Positions 12,283 through 23,240 of a stretch of 34,439 nucleotides of DNA are shown one piece after another. The position numbers were made by a program, and so were the translations under genes. Origin of the DNA: Welwitschia mirabilis (taxonomy: Eukaryota > Gnetophyta > Gnetopsida > Welwitschiales); the NCBI GenBank assembly GCA_051453625.1, contig JBOZIK010000001.1, positions 93,071,932 to 93,106,370 of the forward strand, in the 5' to 3' direction. Below the pieces are notes generated by a model. It searched no databases and was not told the DNA's origin. It saw only the letters and a program-made list of their open reading frames with translations. Each line of letters begins with the position of its first letter. Positions within the stretch are counted from its first letter, which is position 1.

Positions 12283-15200
12283 TTTTCTTTTTGTTTGAGA
12301 TTTACTAGTCTTTCATAAAGGTTAATATAGATCTGTAAGGACATGCAATATGAACTTAGAGAATTTAAGGCTTTTCTTAAAGTTATGGTTAATTACTTCC
12401 TTTTTCTTATAATGGATCCAAATAGTAAAAAGTTTGATGAAATTTATTATAGTTTGTGAAATATGAAAATTCATAGATTTGTTATATGAGATAATGAAAT
12501 GATACACTTTTTGGCAAACCTTATCTATGTTTGATGATGAATGGTTAGGGTTAGATCAAAGAACACTTGTCTTTGGCTAGCAATGCACTATTAATTTAAT
12601 TATAGTTGAGTCCCAAAAAGAACAGATAATAGAATAACAATTAAAGAAGATAAACATGAATTTCCAAGATACGAATGCATATGACAAGTGTTATGTTCAT
12701 CGAAAGCTTCACTGATGAACATAGAATAATTTGAGAAATGTAACATTTCTTAGCATGAGTTAATGCTATCGTAGTATATCAAAAAGTAGCAAATCATAAT
12801 GTTTTGGGTAATAGATTCTTATTGATATTATTGGATGTCTTTTTAGAATGATGGAGTCATGCAGTGATATCCATAAATTATGATGATATTACTAGTATTC
12901 TTAAGATGAAGGAATGACAAAATCCTAAAACTAGTGAATCATCATTTTGTGCTAAGATGCTATATAAAAATCAAGTTCAATTTAAAAAATAAAAAAAAAA
13001 ACAATAACCAATTTGTTGAAAATTCAAGAAGAAAGGATGTTTCATAAGCAATTTTTTAGTTCTTATAGATGATGATATTTCCTTTATGAAGGCTGACTAT
13101 ATTAATCTTGTTATTATAAATAATGAACCTATTATGATTTTATGATTTTTAGCAAAATTATTGTGTATTTTCCTTGTATCATAACATACTACTAATAGGA
13201 GCACTCTACTATTTTATTATTTGGTTTTTTATAGTTTTCAATAAGCAAAAGATTATATATTAATGTAGAAGTTTCTAAAAACTAGCCATGTTGGAATTCT
13301 CTTAGATAACATTGAGATTGAGGTAGGCATTTTTCGACAATGTAATATAATATTACTCTATGTTAAAGAGATTTAGATGGAATTAATTCTAGGATTGAAA
13401 ATAATCATTTTATGGAGAGATTTCAATTTACTATTCTTGTAACCAAATACTACTCTTCCATGATCTAATCAAGTTGGGTCAATTTGAGCATTGATGTTTT
13501 AGTTTTATGATGATTGTTGTAATGAGATATACCATGACAAAGAGATGCTATGCATCATTATAAGTAATATGAGAACATTCTTAGATGTTGGAGTTTAGAT
13601 TAGTTTCCAAGTTACTTTACCTAGATCAAGAATATAAATTTATCTTCAAGTAAGAGATAATTATGTTATGAAGTCAACTATTATATTAGTGTTCTTATGT
13701 TATGTTTTAATGTTAGTATAAAAGGCTAGTCCTAGGAAGAACATGTGTATATTATAATTAAAATTTAAAATCTAAAGAAGGACCTAAAAGTAAGTGGAGG
13801 TTGATATAAGGGTCTTTAATCTTGATCTAGATTAAAGAAATATTCCCATTTAAAGGACTTGGGCCTTGCATATTATGTGTCTAAAGTTCATTTACATGAT
13901 CAATCATAAAGTTCTTTCTTCTTTTGTAGATGTTTTCTTATGCATTTGAGGGTTTTACCTTACCATGTACATCTATGTATTATATTCCTCTTCTTATCTT
14001 GAGTTTTTTATTGTTTCATACTTGTTTCTTTTGTTGTTATCGTGTGAAAAATTTAATTGTGTGCAACAAATATGATGGAAAAAACATTATAAAATGCTAT
14101 ATAGATTTGTTATTTAATCCCAAATAGATGAACATAACTAATGTTAATAAAGTCATTTTGCATATAAATAGATGTTTAAGAGATATTAAGCTACATTTCT
14201 TACAAAAGAACCCATAGTGAACAAGATTAATGAATCTTTATTTAAATGAGGCATAACAAATCTTGAGGTTAAATAGTTTTCTTACTAGTTTTTTTAGTAA
14301 TATTGGGATATTTCTAAAAATAATGGTTTCCTCTTTAGAGTTTTGGAATTCAAAAGAATAACATTAATTTCAAATAATAAGATATTAATAACATATCAAA
14401 TGTTAGGCTATTAATTATATGTAATATTATTTATAAAATAGTGTTAAAGGATTTGGTATAAATGCTAAAGCTTGTTATTCCAATTTTTACCTTAGATATG
14501 CAAGGAGAAAAATAAAGACATATTTTAGATCAAGTAATTTTGATTCATGAAATTCTTCACTCAACTAGAAAGTAGAAAACACCTAACGTAACATTAAACT
14601 ATATATACGCAAAGCATATGAAAAAGTATATTAGCACTATCTTGAAGTGGTAATAAGAAAATCTACATTTTTAGAATGATAATAGAAGCCATTAAAGACT
14701 TGTTATACATCTTCATACCCTTGAATGATTTTAGAAATTTGCATGGAGATTCTAACCATAAAAGAGGTCCTTCACAAAGTAATAGCTTATCATCATTTTT
14801 TTAAAAATGATTTTGTAAATAATGATTAGTAAGATTTAAAGTAACAAATCTTTTTTATATGTATTCATGTTGCATGAGATTTTTCTAGTTTAAGTCGTGT
14901 TCAATGTGTTGGTAATACTTTTATATTTTATAGAGGAAGATCAAAGACTTTTCAAAGTGATTGAGATATAATACAATTTTGTCTTTTAAATTTTAGTTTA
15001 AATATTAATCTTTTAAAATGCATGATTTATATTTTTAACGTAGGTTATAGATATATTCATGGATTGAAAGGAATTTTAAGTTTTGTAATGAATATCTTAT
15101 TTAAAAAATATGTAGATGTTTTTATTTATAAAAGGTAAGTGAGACAAAAAGAACAAGAAAAAGAAAATCATAACGCAACGTTCTTGATAAGATGATAAAA

Positions 15201-16405
15201 AAATTAGCAAGATGAGGAAATGGACTTTTTCTTGTTCAATAGGAAGAGACAAATTATGTCCTATCACTTTATTTATTATCTTATCTTTAAACTTATACAA
15301 AAGTAGTAGTGGGTAATAAAATTGAAAAGAATGTTTTTCATGAAAAAAACATTATTGGAAAAAATCATATGCATATGAATAATTGAAACTCATGTATAGC
15401 ATGAGCTATAGGTTGTTTTGGTTTAAAAATATTTCATGCATTAAATATTTCTCTACTAATTAAAATATTCTATAATTTATATTCAAAGATTGATAAATGA
15501 ATCTAGGTATTAAAGGCTAAATATCTAAATCATTCTAAAACTTTCTTGAATGTTCATATATTATTGGAGGCTTTGCAATTTGGAATGATTTCCAACAATA
15601 ATTTCAAACATCCATAAGCTTATTATATTCTTTAAGTCTATTCACCTGCTCAAAAGTAATTACATGGAAAAAAGAAAAAAACAAATTGAAATGAGTCCAA
15701 ACATGTAAATATTTTTTCCTCTAGCATGATCAAATAAATTTCTTTTCAAAAAATCCTTCAAAAACATGGTTGGACAATTACAAATCCATGGTACTTTTAT
15801 AAACGCTAAAAAGGAATCCTTTAGGTGTTTTTTTCTTCATTGTTTATGGATAAGAAAATTTTGGTATTTTGTTTTTAAATAATAAAGTAGCATATTTCCA
15901 AATGATGTTGAACATCTAGTTAAATAAGGATATGGTTCTATTCATGGAGAAGTTGTAAATATTAGTATTTATCATTTTCTTTCTATGTGTTATAATAGCT
16001 TTCTAAAGAGCATAATTTAAGTTTTTTTTAATCTCTTAAGGAAAAGATCTTATGTATAATCCATTTGCAATATAATTATCCATGAATAGAAGGACAAAAT
16101 TTAATTAGACTTTAAAAAATGTTTTTACTTCCATATTTAGGTTTTTATTCCTTTGTTCTTGACTAATATTTCGTAATAAAGAAGTTGGGTAATCAAACAT
16201 TTATCATACTCAAATGATCTTGGCTTCCTTTTTCTTACCTTCAAGTCTATAGATTCTTTCAAGGAGGATATTTATTCTGAAGACATTTAAGTAAGAAGTA
16301 ATTATTTGCAAGCTAAGAAATAAATTGGGTGTAAGATTTTTACACCACTATTGTTAATGGTGTATGAGCAATCATAGATGTAGGTTTTAATTTTTTTAAC
16401 ATCCC
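12283..16405. other. AT-rich intergenic DNA, possible buried copia-like end
   Basis: No gene is recognised. On the plus strand at about 13798-13830, a purine-rich run (aagtaagtggagg) is followed by ttgatataagggtc. This resembles the PPT-to-LTR junctions of some copia elements, but no second LTR or pol motif confirms it. The plus open frame at 13930-14127 and the minus one at 15097-15300 show no recognisable domain. Confidence 0.45.
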
Positions 16406-16496
16406 AACACACACACACACACAAAAACACACATACACACACACACACGTATAGAGAAAGACAGAGAGAGAGGGAGAAAGGGAGGAAGAGGAAAAG
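16406..16496. repeat. (CA)n followed by GA-rich purine tract
   Basis: Imperfect CA repeats (about 16406-16448, broken by aaaa and tac) are followed by a GA/GGA purine-rich tract (about 16453-16496). On the minus strand the compound microsatellite creates a low-complexity Ser/Leu/Val/Cys frame that is not a gene. Confidence 0.92.
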
Positions 16497-17497
16497 AGTC
16501 ACTTGTTTAAAAAAAGGATCACTTACTTCTACAATATTGAAGATATGAAAGTCTATATAAAACTTTCATCTTCATTTGAAATGATAATCACGGAGTGGAT
16601 TGATGTGGGAAGCTATAATTTCTGCATTTCACGATCAAATAATCGGATCACACATAGGCATAACATAATAATTCCACTAAAATTTAGTACTACTTATTAA
16701 CATGTTGATATTAAATGTTTGTGTCATTAACATTTGACTCAAGGGCCATGTGTTAAATAGTAATATTAACTAAGGCCTAGAATATAATGAGAAGTTGGGC
16801 TATAATGTTTTAAATAGTTAGTTAATTAGTCTTTGTACAAGTTAGGTATAACTTTTAAGGTAAGCAATTTGGGGAGCTTCCAAGGACTGAGGGATAGGAG
16901 CCAGCTGAAATGTATAGCATTTATAATTTATTATACTAAAAATTTAAATACTATTGATTTTCTATATAAGTTAAAATATTTATATAGGAGTCCTAGCTTT
17001 ATGAGGAATATTTAAAGGAATAGTCAAGGATTCTTAATAAAAATGTCATGTGAAGGACTTGAACACAACATGTCATACTTAATGCCTTAATTAAATTGCA
17101 GTAAATTCCTAAGACATAGTAGTAACTAAATTTATCCAAAAAAAATTATTACAATATTATCATTGTCAAACACAATACACAAAGAATGCACATGCTAAGA
17201 TACAGTTAATTTATAACACTTGTTAAGTACCTATTATAACTGTGTAAAGCTCTATTAAGGGAAAGAGGTTTTAAATGTGCGCTCTGTAACTTGGTTAGTC
17301 TTAACACATAGGATGGCATCAACGGTAAAGAAACAGTGAAAAGTTGGATTGTGTCAATGAGGGAGCTAGTGGGTGATTTTGTTAGTCCATAGAAAGGGCA
17401 CTGCAAATGATAAGAAATTAAAATACCAACTAACGATGATGTTGTGTTGAATTAATAAGGACTAATGATGTGATGATTATGGTTTTAAATCTAGTAT
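16497..17497. other. Intergenic DNA left of copia element 1
   Basis: Three short open frames (plus 16503-16700 and 16833-17015, minus 17206-17406) have no recognised domains. The last bases before the LTR are tctagtat. If element 1 inserted into a continuous sequence, this flank would continue at 22245. Confidence 0.5.
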
Positions 17498-17853
17498 TGA
17501 TAAAAAAATAAAAATTCTAAATAGGATGAAAGATAGAATTGAATGAGAACTTTTTTTTATTTATGCTATGTAAAACAATATGTCAATACATCCTTTCATG
17601 GAGTTCAGACTCTAAGCTCTTCTAAAGATAGATTTGACAAGACTCAAGTTCACATAAACAAGACTAAACAACTCTTTTATAAAACTTTTCAAGACTCCAC
17701 CTTCCAACTAAGAATTTAAATTCTTATTTTGCATTAATTAAACTAAAATATGATAAAGTAACTTTCTAACTCAAGATACATTAATTCAACATTATAATGA
17801 CTTAATTAAATAATAAGACAAATTTAGACATCTTGAGAATCACAATTTCTTCA
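17498..17853 (-). repeat. 3' LTR of copia element 1
   Basis: A 356-base sequence starting tgataaaa and ending tttcttca on the plus strand, so it has TG...CA termini. It is similar along its length to 21891-22244 and 26384-26737. It is bounded on its internal side by a polypurine tract on the minus strand, which fixes it as the 3' LTR. Confidence 0.94.
17674..17681 (-). promoter_or_regulatory. TATA box in element 1 3' LTR
   Basis: The minus strand reads TATAAAAG, a standard plant TATA core, roughly in the middle of the LTR. The equivalent sites of the two other LTRs of this family read TATTAAAG and TATTAAAAAG, so only this copy has the canonical form. Transcription would run leftward, out of the element. 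Activity is not shown. Confidence 0.5.
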
Positions 17854-17864
17854 TTCTCCTCCTT
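17854..17864 (-). promoter_or_regulatory. Polypurine tract of copia element 1
   Basis: The minus strand reads aaggaggagaa directly before the LTR's TG. This is the expected primer for plus-strand DNA synthesis and shows the element is minus-oriented. Confidence 0.9.
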
Positions 17865-17865
17865 G

Positions 17866-18594
17866 ATGATTAAGATGTACAATTCCTAGATAACTCCTTA
17901 AATCCTTTATGAATATATCAGCTAACTATTGTAAACTAGGAAAAAACTATAATTCAATTTCTCCTCCTTGAACTAGATCTCTTATGAAATGATGATGAAT
18001 TTTAACATGCTTTGATCTTGCATGAAAAATTACATTTTTTATTCAAGATATTACAATCTTATTATTACAGTAAACTAGAGTTGATGAACTTTGTGTAAAA
18101 TGCATGTCATCAAGAATTCTTCTTAACCACACTGCTTGATAAGCTATTGTTGTTGCTGCAACATACTCTGCCTCTGCTAAAGATAAAGCTAAGCTTGACT
18201 GCTTCTTACTTCCCCAAGATATTACGTTCATCCTAAGAGAAAAAACATATCCAATAGTTGACTTCCTGTCATCTATTAATCCTGCCCAATCTGCATCTAT
18301 ATATCCTACTAATTAAAAGTTCTTATTAGTAATATAACTCAAACCATAATTCTTAGTTCCTTTTACATACCTCAAAATTCTTTTGACTGCTTTCCAATGA
18401 TTTTGATGTAGTTCTTGAAAGAAATGTGTAACTTTATTTACTGTAAAACTTATGTCTGACCTTGTAGTTATTAGATAAATTAAGCTTTCAATCAAACTTT
18501 GATAAATGTTTGCATTTACTAGTTTACTTTCATCATATTGATATAACTTTTCACCACATGCAAGAGGAGTAGAAATAGATTTGCATAGATCCAT
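17866..18594 (-). pseudogene. Copia RNase H domain, element 1
   Basis: Motifs in order are SISTPLACGEKLY, YLITTRSDISF, KRILRYVKGTKNYGLSY, GYIDADWAG, DDRKSTIGYVFSL, SWGSKKQSSLALS, AEAEYVAAT, YCNNK and HARSKHVKIHHHFIRDL. The Asp of GYIDADWAG and the Glu of AEAEY are retained. The usual YCDNK reads YCNNK, losing the third acidic residue. Stops separate the blocks (for example between 18313 and 18231). It lies between the RT and the PPT, as usual for copia. Confidence 0.9.
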
Positions 18595-19180
18595 TCAAAA
18601 CTTTTGTAAAATATATTACACGTACTTTTTTGAGAAATAAAAATACCTAAGACATGTTGCTCCACCTCTATGCCAAGAAAGTAATGCATATTTCCTAAAT
18701 ATATCATCTCAAATTCAGCCATCATTACTGCCTTAAAATCATGAACCAATTTTTTACTATTTCCTATACAAATCACATCATCAACATAAAAGCAAATAAT
18801 AAGAAACTGTTAACCAATGCTTTTAACATACAAGGTTGACTCAGATTTGCCTTTAGTAAATCCATTCTTCATTAAGTAATTATTAATATGTGTATACCAA
18901 GCATGTGGGTTTGCTTCAATCCATACAAAGCTTTCTTCAATTTATAAATCATATTAAACCAAGTGGTTGATTAACATAAATTTCTTCATCAATGTAACCA
19001 TTCAAGAAGGCAGATTTAACATCTAACTGATGAATTACCTAATTATTATTTGCTGCAAGTGCCATAATTATTCTCACAATATCAAACTTGCTAACTGAAG
19101 TGTATGTTTTTGTAAAATCTTAATCAAGTTCTTATGCATATCATTTGGCAATAAGTCAAGCTTTATACCAATTAATTGAA
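18595..19180 (-). pseudogene. Copia reverse transcriptase domain, element 1
   Basis: The frame contains SVSKFDIVRIIMALAA, QLDVKSAFLNGYIDEEIY, KALYGLKQ, then YVDDVICIGN and YLGNMHYFLGIEVEQ. The catalytic YVDD box at 18777-18788 is intact, as is the LDVKSAFLNG block at about 18997-19027. Just after GLKQ (about 18905-18920) the usual APRAWY region is out of frame, as if one base were lost, and stops occur on both sides. The domain is recognisable but cannot make an enzyme. Confidence 0.9.
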
Positions 19181-19468
19181 CCATCTACATTATGCTTTCT
19201 TTTATAAATCCACTTAAATCCAATAATTTTCTTATCTACCAAGTCCCATATTTGATTCCTCTTAATTGCATCCACTTCCTCTTTCATTGCTTCTATTCAT
19301 TTTGGATGTTTTGCTGCTTCTTCAAAAACAAAAGTTTCATATTCATTTTGAACACAACCAAAGAAAGAGATATTTGTAGCTTCACTTACAATTTATGATC
19401 TTTGATAAATATCATGTAAACTCCTCATCTTATTTGATGGAGAAGTATTGGATGAAAAAGAAAAACTA
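19181..19468 (-). other. Decayed integrase-RT linker of element 1
   Basis: Between the integrase C-terminal frame and the RT start no long frame remains. In copia elements this is the variable linker plus the first RT residues. It is part of the same element. Confidence 0.6.
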
Positions 19469-20470
19469 CTAGAACTTGTTAAGGAAGATAAAGGCATGAT
19501 AGAATTCTGATTTCCTTGTAGTTTTTTTCCCTGAATCTTTATCTAATTCATCATCCATATTCAAAAATTTCTTTTGTTGATATGCAATTCTTACATCCCA
19601 TTTCCATTCACCTTTTTCATAAAAAATAATATCTCTACTTATAAAAACTTTTTGGGTCATAGGATTATAAATTTTATAAGCCTTTCTTTCCTCAAAATAA
19701 CCAATAAAAATGCATAACTGTGACTTTGAATTCAACTTACTATGATGTTGATCCAAAACATGAACAAATGCTAAATAATCAAAAACTCTAAAATGCTTAA
19801 CTAAAGGAGCATAACTTATCCAAACCTCTCCTATTGTCTTATGGCATAAAGATTTTGTTGGACTCCTATTTAGAGTATATACTGAAGTTGACATAGCTTT
19901 TTTCCAATATTCACTTGGAAGACTCTTTGAGTTTAGCATGCATCGTGCCATCTCCACAATACTCCTATCCCTTCTTTCAACAATACCATTCTGCTATGGT
20001 GTGTAAGGTGATATGAGTTGTCTCTTAATTCCATGATAACTGCAAAAATATGTAAACTCCTTGAATAAAAACTCTCCTCCTCTATTTGTTCTTAGGATTT
20101 TGATTTGATAACCACTTTCCTTTCAACCATTACTATAAACTTATTAAAAATACTAAAAACTTCATCTTTACTTTTTAAGAAATAAACCCACATATGCCTT
20201 GAAGAATCATCAACAAATATGAGAAAATATAGACTCTTGCTCAATGATGGAGTTTGCATGCTTTCACATATATCTACATGAACAAGTTCAAAAGGATTTT
20301 ATGCTCTCCATGAAGATCTCTTTAGAAAATCTTCCCTATGATGTTTGCCCAACATGCAACTAGGACATACCCCTAAAAACTTCTCAACAAAAGGAATATT
20401 TATAATCATATTCTTCTTATATAATAAGTTTATGCTTTGAAAATTTAGATGTACATACCTCATATGCCAC
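19469..20470 (-). pseudogene. Copia integrase (GAG-pre-integrase plus core), element 1
   Basis: Starting near 20470 the frame reads LWHMRYVHLNF and CPSCMLGKHHRE, the HHCC zinc-binding region, then NPFELVHVDICES with the first core Asp retained (20272-20283), and YFLIFVDDSSRHMWVYFLKSK. The second core Asp is changed: the usual RSDRGGE reads RTNRGGEF (Asn codon at 20084-20086). The core Glu is kept in NGIVERRD (Glu at 19976-19978), with a stop replacing the Gln before QNG at 19994-19996. The open piece 19957-19469 covers EMARCMLNSKSLPSEYW to the integrase C-terminus, 162 codons. A frameshift lies near 20110. The enzyme would be inactive. Confidence 0.93.
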
Positions 20471-20870
20471 AAGAAGAATTATTTGTAACTACAGCCATCA
20501 TACTCTCTTTTGAAGATTTTCCAAAAAGTCTATTTGAAGTAGTTGCAACTTTAGCTACCAAACGATCATCATTCTTGTTCACAATTTTATAACATAAATC
20601 ATCAAACATAATCTTAGATTGCTTCTCTAGCAATTGTCCAACACTTAAAAGATTATAACTTAACTTGGGTACATAGAAAACATCATTAATATGAATGGTA
20701 TTACCTTGCCTTGTTTGAAATACTACAGAACCTTTTCCTTTCACATCTGCTTCTTTGCCATCTACTAGCATAACTTTGCTACAAATAGATTTATCTAAGG
20801 AATAAAATAACTTATTATCACTTGTCATATGATTTGTATGTCCACTCTTTAAAAATCATTCTATTTCGTT
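20471..20870 (-). pseudogene. Copia aspartic protease domain, element 1
   Basis: The active-site block reads FLKSGHTNHMTSD, where the family has a DSG triad, so the catalytic Asp is replaced by Lys, and the Trp before it is a stop. Downstream the frame is open for 122 codons with DGKEADVKGKGSV, INDVFYVPKLSYNLLSVGQLL and NRLF, which are standard copia protease/pre-integrase blocks. It joins gag upstream and integrase downstream. Confidence 0.88.
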
Positions 20871-21865
20871 TTTAGCCAAAACACTACAAGCAATAAAAGT
20901 ACTTTCCTCTTTATTATTTTTCCTTGAAAAATTAGCCTTTTCATCACTCGACTGTCCTTGTTTCTTTTTGCATTCAGATTCATAATGTTCAAAGTGATGA
21001 CAACACCAACATTTACTATTTCTTCTATTACCCATTCCTCTACCTCTATTCAGACCTATCCCTCTGTCATATCCATGTTATCTATCATGATACTCTCCTT
21101 GGCTATTGTCATGTCCATGAATTCTTCCACTACTTCTTCCACATGCACATCCTCTTTCACATGGAGCATGGAATCCTTCAGGTCTATCTTGAAAATAAGA
21201 CTTCTTCTTACCTTCATCTTTGCTTTGAGTGCCTATGACAATTTTTATTCCTTCAACTTAATTCTAGCTTCATGTGCTACTAATGAACCAATCAACTCTT
21301 CAAACTTAAATTGAGTTAAATCCTTACCTTCTTCAATTGCTACAACTACTGAATTAAATTTTGAAAGAAGAGAATGTCTCAACAATTATTTGCTCTGTCA
21401 CTATTTGACCATTACTTTAAAGTTGATTCATAATATCTTATGTCCACATACAAAAATTAGTAACATTCTCAGATTCCTTCATCATGAGAGATTCAAACTC
21501 TTACTTCAATGTCTACACTCTCACTACACACATCTTATCTATTCCCTGGTAAGCTAGCTACAAAACATCCCAAGCTTCTTTTGATTTAGTACAACTAGAA
21601 ATAAATGGAAAAATATTCTCACTTATAGCAGATTGTAATATGAAGAGGGCTTTGTTATCTTTCTTCCTCTTCTCATATAATTCCTTCTTCCCATCATCAC
21701 TCAAAGCATTATATGCAGCTGCATTAGCTAGTTCCATATATCCATTCTTTACAAGATCCCATAAGTCTTGGGATTTTAAGAATGTCTTTAATTTAATGCT
21801 CCAATAGCTATAATTCTCTCCTTAAAAAAAGGGATCTCAACTAGAATACTACTATTAGCGGCCAT
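20871..21865 (-). pseudogene. Copia gag (UBN2-type) with CCHC knuckle, element 1
   Basis: The start codon at 21865-21863 gives MAANSS, matching MVANSS in element 2, a few bases after the PBS. The frame shifts within the first 20 codons and is broken repeatedly, but the same segments as in element 2 can be followed in other frames (SQDLWDL, KKELYEKRKKDNKALF, AYQGIDK, Arg/Gly-rich hinge). The zinc knuckle CWCCHHFEHYESEC at 21011-20970 keeps the C-x2-C-x4-H-x4-C spacing. Gag would form the cytoplasmic virus-like particle. Confidence 0.88.
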
Positions 21866-21876
21866 TTCTACAACCT

Positions 21877-21888
21877 TCTTTTATACCA
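21877..21888 (-). promoter_or_regulatory. Degraded tRNA-iMet primer-binding site, element 1
   Basis: The minus strand reads TGGTATAAAAGA two bases inside the LTR. The first six bases match the plant copia PBS TGGTATCAGAGC. The element 2 counterpart is better preserved, which supports the call. Confidence 0.8.
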
Positions 21889-21890
21889 AT

Positions 21891-22244
21891 TGATAAAAAA
21901 GATAAATTCTAAATAGGAGGAAAGATAAAAACTAAATAAGAACTTTCTTTCTTTCTGCTATATAAAACAATCTGCCAATACATCCTTTTATGGAGTCTAG
22001 ACTCTAAGCTCTTCTAAAGATAGATTTGACAGGACTCAAGTTCATACCAATAAGGCTAAACAACTCTTTAATAAAACTTTCCAAGACTCCACCTTCCAAC
22101 TAAGACTTTAACTTCTTGTTTTGCATTAATTAAACTAAACTATGATAATGTAACTTTAAAACTCAAGATAAACTAATTCAACATTACAAGGACTCAACTA
22201 AATATTAATACAACTTTAGACATTTTGAGAATTACTATTTCTTA
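21891..22244 (-). repeat. 5' LTR of copia element 1
   Basis: A 354-base sequence starting tgataaaa and ending atttctta on the plus strand, where the expected terminal CA is mutated. It is similar over its length to 17498-17853 and 26384-26737, and it is the LTR adjoining the PBS and gag. The TATA position reads TATTAAAG. Confidence 0.93.
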
Positions 22245-23240
22245 AGGTTATATAAATATGAAAATTCAAGTATGCTTTCTCAAGATAGAATTTGACAGTT
22301 TTGGAACTTTAACTCCGTACATATTGTTTTTTAAGTTTTTAAATACAGGCACAACACAATAGCCTTTGAGTCATATGTCTGGGGTTACACAAAGTCAATG
22401 GCAGTTATGGCTGGCTATAATCCTAATAAAGTAGTGGTTATTGTAACCTCTGAAAGACCTAGAATACTCTTCCTCCCCTTTAATGTTTCCATGGTTCCAT
22501 TCTTTTCTGTTGTTAAAGGTAGACATTGTCACTCTTGCAAGAAATTATTTTGTCTCCCTTTCGCCTTCTCTCTATGCTTACTTTTGAGGATCGTCTAGAA
22601 TCTTTCCAACCTGGACATATAAACAAGTGTTATTTTGGAAATGAAGAGAAATAAAAGTAACAACCACCTCACTAACTTAGATTGAAAAACAATAAAACAT
22701 GCTAACATGACCAAAGAAGTTACTCAATTTGAAGAATTATTTTTGCTGTTTACTGCGTGCAAATCGAAACTTTAGGAGGTCTCCTCCGTGCAAATTGAAA
22801 TGCATGTTGCTGCATGTTGTCTCTTATGATGCCTCTTATCCCCACCTCTGCAACTTATCAAATAGAAACTAAAGATTCCTTTATATGATTAACAAAGACT
22901 TCAATTAAAATAAGTGTGAACCCGCAGATTTAGGTTTAGGAAGACGATATGTCTACTATTCTATATGATTGTTTTCATCTCCTGGCTAATCATCTTTCTA
23001 AAAAACTACTCTGCGAAGAAATGGCAATGAATTTAAAATCCATCTCGTGCTAGAGTCTTCTGCATCATTTCAAGAACTATTATACAAAAAGACAGTCCTA
23101 CCCAGATAGGGATGTCATGTCTTTGTAAATAAAAGTCTTCAAATAATTAAAAATGGCAATAATGGTCAAAGCCCTCAACCAATAAAACAATTTATACAAG
23201 AGGCAAAAATAGAAAAAGGAAAAAAGGATGGCTTGGTCGT
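22245..23240. other. Unassigned DNA between element 1 and the GC-rich island
   Basis: No recognised motif. The plus open frame 22398-22598 (MAVMAGYNPNKVVV...) and the minus reading of the same stretch match nothing I know. It may be the distal LTR or leader of element 3, or the pre-insertion flank of element 1. Confidence 0.4.

Larger units (their letters stand above)
17498..22244 (-). mobile_element. Ty1/copia LTR retrotransposon, complete but dead (element 1)
   Basis: This minus-strand element has, in its own 5'-3' direction, an LTR (22244-21891), degraded tRNA-iMet PBS, gag with a CCHC knuckle, protease, integrase, reverse transcriptase, RNase H, PPT and LTR (17853-17498). The order PR-IN-RT-RH defines Ty1/copia. 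By my rough eye alignment the two LTRs differ at about 49 of some 352 positions (around 14%), so the insertion is old. All domains have stops or frameshifts and two catalytic residues are lost, so it is not autonomous. Flanking five-mers are agtat and aggtt, sharing three of five bases, so no clear target-site duplication survives. The 5' LTR terminus is also mutated (expected CA on the plus strand reads ta). The same family supplies element 2 at 25488-26737. Confidence 0.95.

Noticed and set aside
16302-16502. Cys/Val-rich small protein on the minus strand
   Set aside because: It is the translation of the (CA)n and GA repeats.
20958-21314. 118-codon Ser/Thr-rich plus frame
   Set aside because: It is antisense to the gag hinge and zinc knuckle of element 1, which explain the sequence.
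22398-22598. 66-codon plus frame starting MAVMAGYNPNKVVV
   Set aside because: It is short and matches nothing I recognise, with no splice or promoter support. It is kept only as unassigned DNA.
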